Assembly (NCBI GenBank): GCA_021299735.1 | Contig: JAJTEM010000013.1 | Span: 1-64,000, forward strand | Source of the DNA: Burkholderiales bacterium | GTDB taxonomy: Bacteria > Pseudomonadota > Gammaproteobacteria > Burkholderiales > Burkholderiaceae_B | DNA: 64,000 bases | Direction of reading: 5' to 3' | Part shown: positions 41,104-50,658 of the stretch, one piece after another | Numbering within the stretch: the stretch's first letter is position 1 | Layout: every line of letters begins with the position of its first letter | The notes under the pieces: model-generated | What the model saw: only the letters and a program-made list of their open reading frames with translations | What the model was told of the DNA's origin: nothing | Database searches by the model: none | Made by a program: the position numbers and the translations under genes

Positions 41104-44100
41104 TCATTTGCACACCGCTGAAGCCCGTTGAGGATCACTTTTTGTGGTCTTCAACTCAATGTCGTTAGACTGCTGTGAAATGGTAGTCCCGGCAGTGCTT
41201 TGACTGGCCACCTCAACGGCCTGCTCTTCTTGCTGGGTTTGCTGAGTACTTGTTGTAGATGTAGTACTCGTGCTGCTGGGCTCAGAAATGGTTGTTGAAG
41301 TGGATGTTGTAGTGAACGCTTGGTTCAGGTTCTGGCCAACGGTTGAGTTGGTAGTGCCAGTAGTTTGCGTTAGCGTAGGAGAATTACCCGTGGCAACCGT
41401 TTGTGTAAACATGCGAACAGGCTGGCTAAGCGTGTCGATGGTTGGTTGCGCAAAGGTATAGACGATACTCGCTGGCGACATTGCGACGTTGGCAAAACTG
41501 CCGTTGATTGCGCTCGCCTCAAGGAAAGAGTACTGACTGCCAGTGGCAAGGGTGCCACCAGAAATGTCAATCAAGTTCAATTGGCCTGCAAGGTTCGCGC
41601 TGCCCTGAACAACAATGTAGTCGAAGTCTGACCCTGGTATACCACCATCACTCTGAATTTCTATATCAAGAATACTGTTTGCATCGAGGTTTAAATCTCC
41701 GGTAACCGTCATCAAGCCGGGCGATGCACCCGGAACAATTCGACCGCCTTGTGCGTTCAAATTACCGCTGATTGTCGCAAAACCCCGCAAAGCGCCACCA
41801 TTGATGCTGATATTTCCCGATAGAGAAGCGCCTGGTTGAACAGTGAGGTTACCCGCAGTTTGAACATAACCACCCGTGCCAAAAACATACTGCCCGGGAT
41901 TGAAATTCAAAGTACCTGCATTAAAGAAACTTGCAGTACCTGATGAACCCAAACTGGTGAAAGTGTAGGAACCGGTGTTCGTGATTGTGCCGCTGTTAAA
42001 AATCGAGTTTTGAACAACACTGCCTGAACCATTGCTCAACAGCAATGTGCCGCTATTGCTCAAGATACCATTACCGGTGAGTAAACCCGAAAGCGTGTAA
42101 TTGCCCTGCAATTCAAGTATGCCGTTGTTTTCAAGGTTATTGGAGATGGTTTCATTGGCCATGTTATTGCCAAAACGCACAGTTGAACCCGGTGCATTCA
42201 CCAAACGCTTGCCGCCTGTCAAGTCGGCAACTGTTAACACGTTCAAACCTTGCATAAAGGTGATTTCATCCGGGGTCTGGAATGCAAACTGCAAACCGCT
42301 TAGGTCAGCGCCAGCCACAAAAGCCACCCCACTGTTCGCCAGTGTTGGATTGCTTCCGCCCAGGCTGCTCATCACCATGCCTGAATAAGTTACGTTTTGG
42401 GCAACATCAAACTTCACGCAGAAATCAAATGCCGAGCATGTGAAGCCGTTGACAGCTTGTGAATCGGGGGTGCCATCAATGACAAAGGAGGGATTTGCAA
42501 AACCGGTAAGCACAGTTGTGATGGGTGTAGAGAAACCATCAAAATCCTCATATTCGGCAATGGCCACGGCCTCGGGCGTTAATTGCCCCACCAAAAATAC
42601 GGGGCGCTGCGGCGCTGTTGATGTTCCGTAGAATAACTGCAAAGGCGGGGGCAAACTGGGTGCATTACCAGTTACGTTCAATCGGATACCACTGCCTACA
42701 TTCAAGGTCATGGTGTCGGGAATGGCATCAATTGCCAATGCATCGGTTGTGCGGCGGCCCGCAATAATCAGGTTACCCTGAGCTCCCGAACTAATGGTTG
42801 CGGTGCCGTTTAAATTAGCAACACCCGTCGAATCTGTCTCAACGATAAGAAAGGCATCGCCCCCCATGTTGATAGTGGCGCCATTCAATACTGCGGGGGC
42901 CACTGCTGTAGCCTCTGGGGTAGCAGCAATGTCCTGAGTAGCAAGCAATAGAGCCCCAGTGGGAGACACATTGATTGTGGTAGTTACCTCGGTGTTGCGA
43001 AGCTCCAAAAATGAATCGGGCAAAATATTGATTGAATTGGAAGTACCCGCACTGGTCAACAAGCCACCTGTGACCACCAAATCATCGCCCACCAGAATAT
43101 TGCCTTTGGAAAGCGGAGCCGAAGTTGCGGCATTGCCAGCATTCACAAGGCTGTTGTCCCAGAGGCCCTCAGCAGCCAGGCGACCACCGTTAGTGCGGTT
43201 GACCACATACAAATCTGCAGAAGTAAAGTTACCAGACATCACCAAAGTTGAATTTGCACCGTTTACATTCAGGGCGCCATCTGTGGTCGATACATTCTTG
43301 CCTTCAAGACGCACCCGACCGCTGTTCACCGTCAGCGAACCATTGAAATCGAGATTCACCAAAGGTTCAAAATCGGTGGTGGAGGACGGCGAAATACCGG
43401 GGGACTGAGAAAACTGCACTTCCCCAATCCTCAGTGAACGCCCATCACCACCCGCATTCACCTGGATATTTGCCGCCTCAATCACCATGTTCGTGATTTG
43501 TGTTGGCGCAACATCGGAGTTGAAGTTTGAAGTGCCAGTCTGAATGGAATTCTGAAAGCCATTGACTTGAATGGTCACAGGCGCATCCAGGCGACCATCC
43601 AAACCTGTAATGTCAATCACTGCGCCACCAGAGGGAAAGCTGGCAACCTCTGCAGTTTGCAAAGGCGGATTGGATAGGACGATTTGGTCTGTCGCCGTTC
43701 CATTCATGGTAATTAACGCACCCTGCTGGGCCACAAACTGCCCCTGAGTACTGGAAATGTAAGCGCCTTCCTGCTTTGCAGGAATTATTGGGGTGGTACC
43801 CGCTTCCGAGGAAGATGAGAATGTGCGGCCCAGCTCAAGCCTAGATCCTGAAGACAAATTTATTCTTGAATTAGCGCCCATTCCAAGAGCCTGAAAGCTT
43901 GCAGTGTTAAAGCCGGCGCCCATGTTCAAAGTACCATTCAGGTCGGTGTCGATTACACTAAGAATAGAAGGTGAACCCAAGGAACTGGGCATCAGGTTTA
44001 ATGTGCCGTTCAGAATCGCCTTCTGAATATACAAGTCGGAACCTGAAAGATTGATGGTACTGCCAGCACCTGCAGTTAGATCGCCAACTCGGTAAAAACC

Positions 44101-46344
44101 AAAACTGGAGTTGCTGCCTGTCCCGGTAAGGAAATTCATGGTGCCCGCATTCGTGTCAATCTCGAGAATATTGCTGGAGCCGCCGTTGAACGTGACCGTA
44201 CCACTGGACACCAATTGGGTCAGCGTGGTGCTGGGTGTAATGTCAAATGAAAGATTGGGATCAAATACAGTAAACGTTGATACGGCACTGCCTGTGTCTA
44301 CGGTCAAACTGTTTGCATCCATTCGGTTGTATTGCAAGCTGCCTGGAATTGGCGTTGCCAAGCCGAAACTATCGGTCCCAATGCGAATGTCAGTTGCAGG
44401 GGTCACTTCCGAAGCGAACAGATTAAAGTCGTTCACCATCAAGTTGGCGCCCAACACATTCAGCTTGATTGTTTTGCCACCGGTAACATTCAAATTTTGA
44501 TTGGTCGTCGGATCAGTGGCGATGGCACTGCTGACAGAAATTCTGTTCAACTGTAAAGCCTGGCCAGGATTTGCACTGTTCATGCCCGACAACAGGTTCA
44601 CACCATCCAGAGGTAGCTGACCTTGTGTATTGGTGGGCAAGGCAGTGCCTACATCGTAAGGCGATAAAGTGAGGCTGCCCGTGTTACCCAAATACAGCGG
44701 GGCATCAATGTAAACCGGCTTCGCAATGTCATAGCTCAGGTTCAATTCAAAACCATCAAATGCCAATTGCCCGGGGGCCAAGCCCACAGCAGCATCAATA
44801 TTGATTTCACCCTTCGCTTCTAAAAACAGCAAAGGATTAACACCAGTCACCTGAGAAAAATTTTCATCAATCAAAATAGGCGCTGAAATAGTCAGGTTAC
44901 CTTCGCCTGGTTGTGTGCCTGTTGTATAAATTTGCACAAAACCGTTGTTTTCAAGACCACTCACCACCGTGCTGTTCAGCAGATAAGATTCGGTGGGCGA
45001 GAAGGTTGGAGAGATATCATCGGTGGAGAAAAACGGGCTCATTGAGCTGTTTTCAAGATTAAAACTTCCCGATGGTGCATCATTCACATTTGCAACAATC
45101 GTCAGGTTCGCAGGGTCGATCAACCACTGCCCCGCCTCACCCTTGGGTGCCGATGTGTTCGCGGCCACATTCAGGGCCAGGGTTTGCTTTCCAGAGGTTT
45201 CTACACGACCGCCATTGCCACCCAATGCACCGCCCTTGGCTTGCACTTCAGAATTTACAGTGGTGTGCCCATCGGCCCAAACCACCACTTCACCACCATT
45301 GCCATTTACTGTTGCATTGGCAGAAATTTGAGTGTTGGCTTGCACCACGGTTTGCTGCGCATTGGAAATGCTTGCATCCTGCCCTTTCCAGCCACCACCT
45401 ACATGTACAGTGCCACCGCCTGCGGCACCATCTGCTGAAATTCGGGCACCACTTAACACCGCCACACGTTCGCCAGTGATGTCTATTTCACCGCCCTTGC
45501 CTTGGGTACTTTCAGCAAGCACCTTGCCGCTTACCAAGGCATCGCCTTGTGCAATAAAGCGAATAACACCGCCCTGGCCAACTTGAGCGCCTGTGGCTTC
45601 AACAACACCACTGTTTTTCACCAAATGCGAAAACAACGATGCATTTTTGCTGACAATTTGCCCAAGGTTCACTGCCTTGTCGCCTTCTTTGGCAGCCACG
45701 GTCAAACCAATGGTGGGGTGCTTCATGTCTACAATGGTTACGCTGTGCCCGGCAGCCAACAACACTTCACCGTCTGCGTGAATAATGCCGCTGTTTTCAA
45801 TGCTGGGGGCCAACAACACAATTGAACCGCCTGAGTGCGTGGTCAAAGAGCCCTGATTAACTATGTTGCCGGCAGTGCCAGTTGAATCGTTGAAACGCAA
45901 ATGCCCATTGAGCAAATCGGTGTCTGAGGCGGCCAGGGTACTGGCCAAAAAACCTGCAGTGTCAATTACAGCGCCTTGCCCAAAAAATACGCCGGCCGGA
46001 TTGATCAAAAACACCTGCCCGTTACTTTGCAGGGTGCCCAGAATTTGGGAAACATCGCCACCAGTAACCCGGTTAAATACCTGGCTCGCTGCATTTTGCT
46101 GAATGAACTGCGTGGTTTGCCCCACATCAATATTGAATTGCTGCCAGTTCAGAATGGCGCCTGGTGTGTTGGTAATTTGCATTAAATTACCAATGGTTTG
46201 TGCAGTGGCCTGCCCAGCAACCACCGACATTCCTGTGGGGTTGGCATAAGCCGAACTGGCAATTGCCATTGCAACGCCCAAAGCAACCGCTTTGCGCTGA
46301 AACTGGGTACCTGCAATACGGCTTGAAAGACGATTGGATTTCAT
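41104..46344 (-). CDS. Large TpsA-type exoprotein (two-partner secretion)
   Basis: A long signal region (residues 1-35) is followed by a TPS domain with its NPTG start, NWQQFNI, the NPAGVFFGQGA motif (NPNG/NPNL class) and a beta-helix thereafter. About 1,400 residues are repetitive beta-solenoid, and an autotransporter-like GNLNAQGGRIVPGASPG segment follows. The tail is rich in Thr, Ser and Gln (TSTSTTISEPSSTSTTSTTS type) and ends in a single Cys (ASAVCK). The protein is exported through the TpsB encoded 11 bp upstream and probably serves as an adhesin or biofilm factor. No cytotoxic C-terminal domain is recognised. Confidence 0.92.
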   Translation of the reverse strand: MKSNRLSSRIAGTQFQRKAVALGVAMAIASSAYANPTGMSVVAGQATAQTIGNLMQITNTPGAILNWQQFNIDVGQTTQFIQQNAASQVFNRVTGGDVSQILGTLQSNGQVFLINPAGVFFGQGAVIDTAGFLASTLAASDTDLLNGHLRFNDSTGTAGNIVNQGSLTTHSGGSIVLLAPSIENSGIIHADGEVLLAAGHSVTIVDMKHPTIGLTVAAKEGDKAVNLGQIVSKNASLFSHLVKNSGVVEATGAQVGQGGVIRFIAQGDALVSGKVLAESTQGKGGEIDITGERVAVLSGARISADGAAGGGTVHVGGGWKGQDASISNAQQTVVQANTQISANATVNGNGGEVVVWADGHTTVNSEVQAKGGALGGNGGRVETSGKQTLALNVAANTSAPKGEAGQWLIDPANLTIVANVNDAPSGSFNLENSSMSPFFSTDDISPTFSPTESYLLNSTVVSGLENNGFVQIYTTGTQPGEGNLTISAPILIDENFSQVTGVNPLLFLEAKGEINIDAAVGLAPGQLAFDGFELNLSYDIAKPVYIDAPLYLGNTGSLTLSPYDVGTALPTNTQGQLPLDGVNLLSGMNSANPGQALQLNRISVSSAIATDPTTNQNLNVTGGKTIKLNVLGANLMVNDFNLFASEVTPATDIRIGTDSFGLATPIPGSLQYNRMDANSLTVDTGSAVSTFTVFDPNLSFDITPSTTLTQLVSSGTVTFNGGSSNILEIDTNAGTMNFLTGTGSNSSFGFYRVGDLTAGAGSTINLSGSDLYIQKAILNGTLNLMPSSLGSPSILSVIDTDLNGTLNMGAGFNTASFQALGMGANSRINLSSGSRLELGRTFSSSSEAGTTPIIPAKQEGAYISSTQGQFVAQQGALITMNGTATDQIVLSNPPLQTAEVASFPSGGAVIDITGLDGRLDAPVTIQVNGFQNSIQTGTSNFNSDVAPTQITNMVIEAANIQVNAGGDGRSLRIGEVQFSQSPGISPSSTTDFEPLVNLDFNGSLTVNSGRVRLEGKNVSTTDGALNVNGANSTLVMSGNFTSADLYVVNRTNGGRLAAEGLWDNSLVNAGNAATSAPLSKGNILVGDDLVVTGGLLTSAGTSNSINILPDSFLELRNTEVTTTINVSPTGALLLATQDIAATPEATAVAPAVLNGATINMGGDAFLIVETDSTGVANLNGTATISSGAQGNLIIAGRRTTDALAIDAIPDTMTLNVGSGIRLNVTGNAPSLPPPLQLFYGTSTAPQRPVFLVGQLTPEAVAIAEYEDFDGFSTPITTVLTGFANPSFVIDGTPDSQAVNGFTCSAFDFCVKFDVAQNVTYSGMVMSSLGGSNPTLANSGVAFVAGADLSGLQFAFQTPDEITFMQGLNVLTVADLTGGKRLVNAPGSTVRFGNNMANETISNNLENNGILELQGNYTLSGLLTGNGILSNSGTLLLSNGSGSVVQNSIFNSGTITNTGSYTFTSLGSSGTASFFNAGTLNFNPGQYVFGTGGYVQTAGNLTVQPGASLSGNISINGGALRGFATISGNLNAQGGRIVPGASPGLMTVTGDLNLDANSILDIEIQSDGGIPGSDFDYIVVQGSANLAGQLNLIDISGGTLATGSQYSFLEASAINGSFANVAMSPASIVYTFAQPTIDTLSQPVRMFTQTVATGNSPTLTQTTGTTNSTVGQNLNQAFTTTSTSTTISEPSSTSTTSTTSTQQTQQEEQAVEVASQSTAGTTISQQSNDIELKTTKSDPQRASAVCK

Positions 46345-46355
46345 GGTGTCTTTCC

Positions 46356-47987
46356 TCAGAGGGAAGTGGCAAAGGTGGCGTGCAACATCACATCACCATG
46401 TGGTTGAATGGGCACTCCTGACACAACTTTGGCCAGGTCAACCCGGATCTGGTGCTTGGCAGAAAAAGCAAAGCGGGCGCCCACGCCATACGACATCAAA
46501 TGTGGTTCTACAGGCGACCCAAACACAGGATTGTTGAACTTCAACTGTGCAGCATCTACAAACCCAACAAACTGCAAACGCTCAAACAAAGTACCAAACT
46601 TTTTACTGACGTTCGGGCCCATCAGCTCAAGCGATTGCCTTGTGCCACGGTCTGCTGAAATAACCCGCTCCTCAAAGCCGCGCACTGAATAAACACCACC
46701 TGCACCGAATTGCTCGCCAGGAATCAGGGAATAATCAGTGTGCTGCGCATCCACTTGTGCAGTCAGCCGCCAGCCAGGCATCACTTGCTCTGACCAACTC
46801 GCATTGGCTCGAATTACGTCGAAATTTGCCCTGGCTGCCGGGTTTGTTCGCTGATACTGGGTGGTCGAATTGTTACCACCAACCACATAATTTTTGAAAT
46901 AACCGATTTGAAACGCGCGCTGACGGGAATCCAGTGCCTCGGTGAGTGAATAGGAAACCCCCACCGGTCTGCTTTCAAGTTCTGGCACCAAACTTGGACC
47001 CGTGCCGTTCAATTGAACCTGGCTGACAAACTCTTTGATTTCATGAGAAAACGTAAGCCGTGCATCAAACCCGGCCAAACGTTCCAGCAACTTCACCCAG
47101 CGAATTGCGGCAGTAGTACCGGCGCCAGAAACGGACACGGAACTGGCCCCCACACTCAAGTTACCTGCATCCACGTTCGAATCGCTGTAAGCCAGTTCAA
47201 GCAAGGAGTCGACACTGTAAAAAGGCACTTTGTAGTTCAGGCCAAATACCTCAACATCAGACCAACGGCCTGGCGAGGTCACGTACTGGAACGAGGCCAT
47301 GTGGCCTTTGTTAAAGGCATTGTTGTGTTGCAAAGCAAGGCCCATGCGAAAATCGCCTGTCGCATTGGTGCCCGAGTTGTCCAGCGTCAAGTAGGCCGCC
47401 ACTGGTTTTTGATCGGATACTTGCACTTTTGCATCGACCAAACCGGGTTTGTCGCTGGGCTCCAGCCGTACACGAACAATTTTTGCCGGGTTGTCATTGA
47501 TCAATCGCAGGTTTTTATCCATGTCCACGGTGTTGATCAAAGCACCAGGTTGCAACACCACCAGGCTTTGTTGAATGGATTCCGCCGTGAAAAAGTCGTT
47601 ACCGGCCACGGTAATTACATCCAGCCGCGCATCGACAATTTGCAACTTGAGCCTTTCCCCAGGCTTTATTTCCTGCTCAGGTATCAGCACACGTACCACT
47701 TCGTAGCCAGCCTCGGCGTGCAGTTGTTCCACTGCCCCAGTGGCAGCGCGCAAGTCAGAAAAGGTAATTTCACGCCCGGAAAAACCACTTAGCACAGCCA
47801 TGACCTGGGCCCGGGGCACCAATTCAGGCCCCTGAACTTCAAAACTGGGTTCCTTGTATTCGTCGGCGTTTGGCTGGGTGTTTGTATTTGGTATGCCTTC
47901 CGGCAAGGCTTGCGCTCGCGCAATTTGCATGGTCGAAGTAGCCAACAGCACCACTGCACAGGCGACTGCGGATAGTTTGAATGTCAT
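46356..47987 (-). CDS. TpsB outer-membrane transporter (FhaC/ShlB type)
   Basis: The 543-residue protein has a signal peptide (AVVLLATSTMQIARAQ), a POTRA pair (FEVQGPELVPRAQVMAVL, then VITVAGNDFFTAESIQQSL) and a 16-strand barrel. The barrel carries the loop-6 motif VRGFEE (family VRGY/F) and a C-terminal strand ending in ATFATSL. It binds and threads the TpsA encoded 11 bp downstream. The upstream gap to the phosphodiesterase gene is only 18 bp, so the TPS pair is part of the larger operon. Confidence 0.94.
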   Translation of the reverse strand: MTFKLSAVACAVVLLATSTMQIARAQALPEGIPNTNTQPNADEYKEPSFEVQGPELVPRAQVMAVLSGFSGREITFSDLRAATGAVEQLHAEAGYEVVRVLIPEQEIKPGERLKLQIVDARLDVITVAGNDFFTAESIQQSLVVLQPGALINTVDMDKNLRLINDNPAKIVRVRLEPSDKPGLVDAKVQVSDQKPVAAYLTLDNSGTNATGDFRMGLALQHNNAFNKGHMASFQYVTSPGRWSDVEVFGLNYKVPFYSVDSLLELAYSDSNVDAGNLSVGASSVSVSGAGTTAAIRWVKLLERLAGFDARLTFSHEIKEFVSQVQLNGTGPSLVPELESRPVGVSYSLTEALDSRQRAFQIGYFKNYVVGGNNSTTQYQRTNPAARANFDVIRANASWSEQVMPGWRLTAQVDAQHTDYSLIPGEQFGAGGVYSVRGFEERVISADRGTRQSLELMGPNVSKKFGTLFERLQFVGFVDAAQLKFNNPVFGSPVEPHLMSYGVGARFAFSAKHQIRVDLAKVVSGVPIQPHGDVMLHATFATSL

Positions 47988-48005
47988 AGAGTTGTGGTCT
48001 AACCG

Positions 48006-48785
48006 TTAAATGTTAAAAGTCATTCCGGCCGACAGAACGCGCAGCGGCTGGCTTCCCGGATACTGCTGTAGCTCTTTTTGAATCTTGTCGTGCTCTCTGG
48101 GTTTTAGATGACTAATCCAGATTTCACATGCTGCGTTTAACTTTTTTAGCTCTCCAAACAACAAATTTGGACACAAATGTTTGGCCAAATCTGCAAGCCA
48201 TTGTTCCTTGTCAGGAAACGCGGCCTCAATAAAGAAATAATCCACCTTTTTTGCCTGATTGATAAGGGTGAATAACCGGTCTGTTTTGTGGGTATCCCCA
48301 GAAAAGCACCAACCTCCGGTTGGGGTTTCCAGGAAAACACCCACAGCAGGCACGGTGTGGTCTACCGCCACCGTGGTAATTCTGCGCTCACCGAACACCA
48401 ATTCCTCTTCAGGCAGTATTTCAACATACTCCAGAATAGGGTTTTCTGCCGTAGGTATTTTTGCAAAATCTGGCCATATTTCCTCATTAAAAATATGCTG
48501 ACGTAAGGCCCTGATTGTGGGGAGGGTCGCATACACGCGCAAAGGGCGCTTGCGACCAACGCCCACCGTATCGATCAGGAAGGGCAGGCCACAAATGTGA
48601 TCCAGGTGGGAATGGGTAATAAAAACATGCTCGATCTGCGCAAGGCGCGCGAAATCAAGTTCGCACAACCCTGTGCCTGCGTCGATCAGAATATCGCTGT
48701 CGATCAGGAAGCTTGTTGTTCCTTGTCCAGGAATACCAATACTGCCGCTGCAACCCAACACCTCTACCGTTGAGTGTTTTTGCAT
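48006..48785 (-). CDS. Class II cyclic-nucleotide phosphodiesterase-like metallohydrolase
   Basis: The ATG at 48785 starts a 259-residue metallo-beta-lactamase-fold protein. Its metal motif ITHSHLDHICGLP (His58, His60, Asp62, His63) matches the class II cyclic-nucleotide phosphodiesterase signature HxHLDHxxG, as in yeast PDE1 and Vibrio CpdP. Further ligands are VDHTVPAVG, FSGDTHKTD and WISHLKPREHD. Generic MBL hydrolases share part of this pattern, so cAMP as substrate is likely rather than proven. Its place between a CNB-domain gene and a CHASE2 cyclase operon supports the call. Confidence 0.8.
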   Translation of the reverse strand: MQKHSTVEVLGCSGSIGIPGQGTTSFLIDSDILIDAGTGLCELDFARLAQIEHVFITHSHLDHICGLPFLIDTVGVGRKRPLRVYATLPTIRALRQHIFNEEIWPDFAKIPTAENPILEYVEILPEEELVFGERRITTVAVDHTVPAVGVFLETPTGGWCFSGDTHKTDRLFTLINQAKKVDYFFIEAAFPDKEQWLADLAKHLCPNLLFGELKKLNAACEIWISHLKPREHDKIQKELQQYPGSQPLRVLSAGMTFNI

Positions 48786-48815
48786 CAAAGCCTCATAAGA
48801 ATGACAACTGCGTTG

Positions 48816-50555
48816 TTATGTAGTTCTGTGAAGCAACGCCAGTATATCTGGAATTGCCTTACACCCAGCCTCGTAACCCAAGGCAACAATCTCTTCTCTA
48901 CGTTCAAACTCCATCAACCCTATTTTCTCGATGGCAGGCTGAACATACAGATCGCTAATCACTTTTGCTTGCCTGGATTTCTCGATTCCGCCCAATTCAA
49001 TTACCCGCATCAGCGACTTCATCATGGTGGGCATTTGTATGTTGCTTTCATCGACCATGTGTGCGGTGATGTCCTCTTCAAGGCCAACATCAACTGTGAG
49101 AATTTTCCGGGCACCTCTGGCGCGCATACAATCGACGGGCACATTGTTGACCAGCGCACCATCCACCATCACTTGCCTGCCTGCCATGAACGGTTCAAAA
49201 AATACCGGGATGGAGGTACTGGCTCGTACAGCCTTCCACAAAGGACCTTGCTCAAACAAAAACTGGTTGCCCGTTGTCAAATTACAACTAATAGCAAAAA
49301 ACGGAATGGGTTGATCTTCAATCAACAAGTCACCAAAAGCATTTTGGTATACCTCGTCGACTGCCTTGCTTTTCACGAATCCGTGTTTCGGTATCCAGTA
49401 GTCCTTTAATTTGAACGGCAAACCCCTCTTGAAACTTGTGGACAGTGCCTTATTCACTTCAGCAGCCGAACGGCCAGATGAAATAAGCGCACCGACCAAA
49501 GCCCCCATAGAGGTACCCCCTACAGAGTCGACTACCACGCCAGCCTCCTCCAGAGCTTGAAAAAAGCCGGCATGTGCGAATCCGCGAGCGCCTCCGCCGC
49601 CCAACACCAAACCGAGGGTAAGCCCCAGAATGTGCCTTGCCACGCGCGCATTGTCGGAATAGTGGCCGCGCCGCACATGCAAAAGCTTGAAGCCGCTGCC
49701 AAAATTGCTGCGTATGCGCTCTACCACCGATTGCTCAACCCAGGCAGCTTCGTGAACCAGTACAAACCACACTGGCAAATCATCTTCAGCGCACTTAAGC
49801 TGTGCCCTCAGCAATTCACAACTGCGTGAATCATTCAGGGTACTGGCACAGAGCATTACTACCAGGCAATCGAGTTCTTCAATCAGCCGATCATCCAGCG
49901 CTTCTATCGGTTCGGTCTCGATCATTTCCACCACCCAGTCTTTGTTACTGACTGAGCTGTGCGGTGTCACGTCACTCAGCTGTTTCCAGCGTCGCAACTC
50001 GCAATGCCGCGACATGGCCGATTGAAAATCTTCAATGGCCTGTGCACTAAAACCCTCGGGACGAACAAAAGACTGAAACAAAATGAACTGGTGTTGTTTC
50101 GATGGGCCGCTGTATCCAAGCTCACGCTTGAATCGGGACACAAGCATCCGGATGAGGTGGTGATACACCGAGCGACTGAACTCACCAAACTGCTTCAGTG
50201 CAGTGTGATCAATTTCAAGCAACACACAATCCCTGCGGGCTGAAATGGTGAGCGTTCTCGGTGCATGGTCAAAAAAACCAAGTTCACCAATCATTTCACC
50301 GGGGAAAAAGGACAAGGAAAGATCTTGAAAGCCATCGGGGCGAACACGCTGCCCTTTTAACTGGCCTTGTAACAACAAATAAAAATGCTCGCTGGCCTGG
50401 CCTTGCTCAAACAAAGTGTCGCCACGTGACAAATGCAGCAGTTTTGCCAGTCGAATTAAATGCTCAGCATCAGCGGGCTGAATTTCAAGCTTTTTGGACA
50501 ACAGCTCAATGGCATAACTTAGCTCAATGACCGGCAAATTTGCGGGTTCGGACAC
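48816..50555 (-). CDS. CNB-domain patatin-like phospholipase (NTE family)
   Basis: Residues about 20-135 are a cyclic-nucleotide-binding domain (LSRGDTLFEQGQASEHFYLL, phosphate cassette MIGELGFFDHAPRTLT). After a linker comes a patatin domain: glycine loop GGGGARGFAHAG near 317, nucleophile motif GGTSMGA near 350 (GxSxG) and dyad Asp in MVDGALVNNVP near 463. This is the architecture of bacterial NTE-like lysophospholipases. A GTG start is used, with a weak RBS. It is the first gene of the six-gene unit; a terminator lies upstream at 50610-50637. cAMP control of lipase activity is inferred. Confidence 0.93.
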   Translation of the reverse strand: MSEPANLPVIELSYAIELLSKKLEIQPADAEHLIRLAKLLHLSRGDTLFEQGQASEHFYLLLQGQLKGQRVRPDGFQDLSLSFFPGEMIGELGFFDHAPRTLTISARRDCVLLEIDHTALKQFGEFSRSVYHHLIRMLVSRFKRELGYSGPSKQHQFILFQSFVRPEGFSAQAIEDFQSAMSRHCELRRWKQLSDVTPHSSVSNKDWVVEMIETEPIEALDDRLIEELDCLVVMLCASTLNDSRSCELLRAQLKCAEDDLPVWFVLVHEAAWVEQSVVERIRSNFGSGFKLLHVRRGHYSDNARVARHILGLTLGLVLGGGGARGFAHAGFFQALEEAGVVVDSVGGTSMGALVGALISSGRSAAEVNKALSTSFKRGLPFKLKDYWIPKHGFVKSKAVDEVYQNAFGDLLIEDQPIPFFAISCNLTTGNQFLFEQGPLWKAVRASTSIPVFFEPFMAGRQVMVDGALVNNVPVDCMRARGARKILTVDVGLEEDITAHMVDESNIQMPTMMKSLMRVIELGGIEKSRQAKVISDLYVQPAIEKIGLMEFERREEIVALGYEAGCKAIPDILALLHRTT

Positions 50556-50609
50556 AAGGGCACCGTTTTAGTTGTAATTGCGTTTGATGTTAACAAACTA
50601 TTTGCCCGC

Positions 50610-50637
50610 AAAAAACCTACCCCCATGGGGCGGGGTC
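50610..50637 (-). terminator. Rho-independent terminator after the asmA-family gene
   Basis: On the minus strand a GC-rich stem (ACCCC...GGGGGT around CCCCATGGGG) is followed by a run of T residues (the A-run at 50610-50615). It lies about 22 bp past the stop of the AsmA-family gene and separates it from the patatin operon. Confidence 0.75.
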
Positions 50638-50658
50638 TGATGCCGCTTGTTATTGAAA

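Noticed and set aside
42000-45500. Dense short repeats in the TpsA gene considered as tandem DNA repeats
   Set aside because: They follow codon periodicity and reflect beta-solenoid protein repeats, not separate DNA elements.
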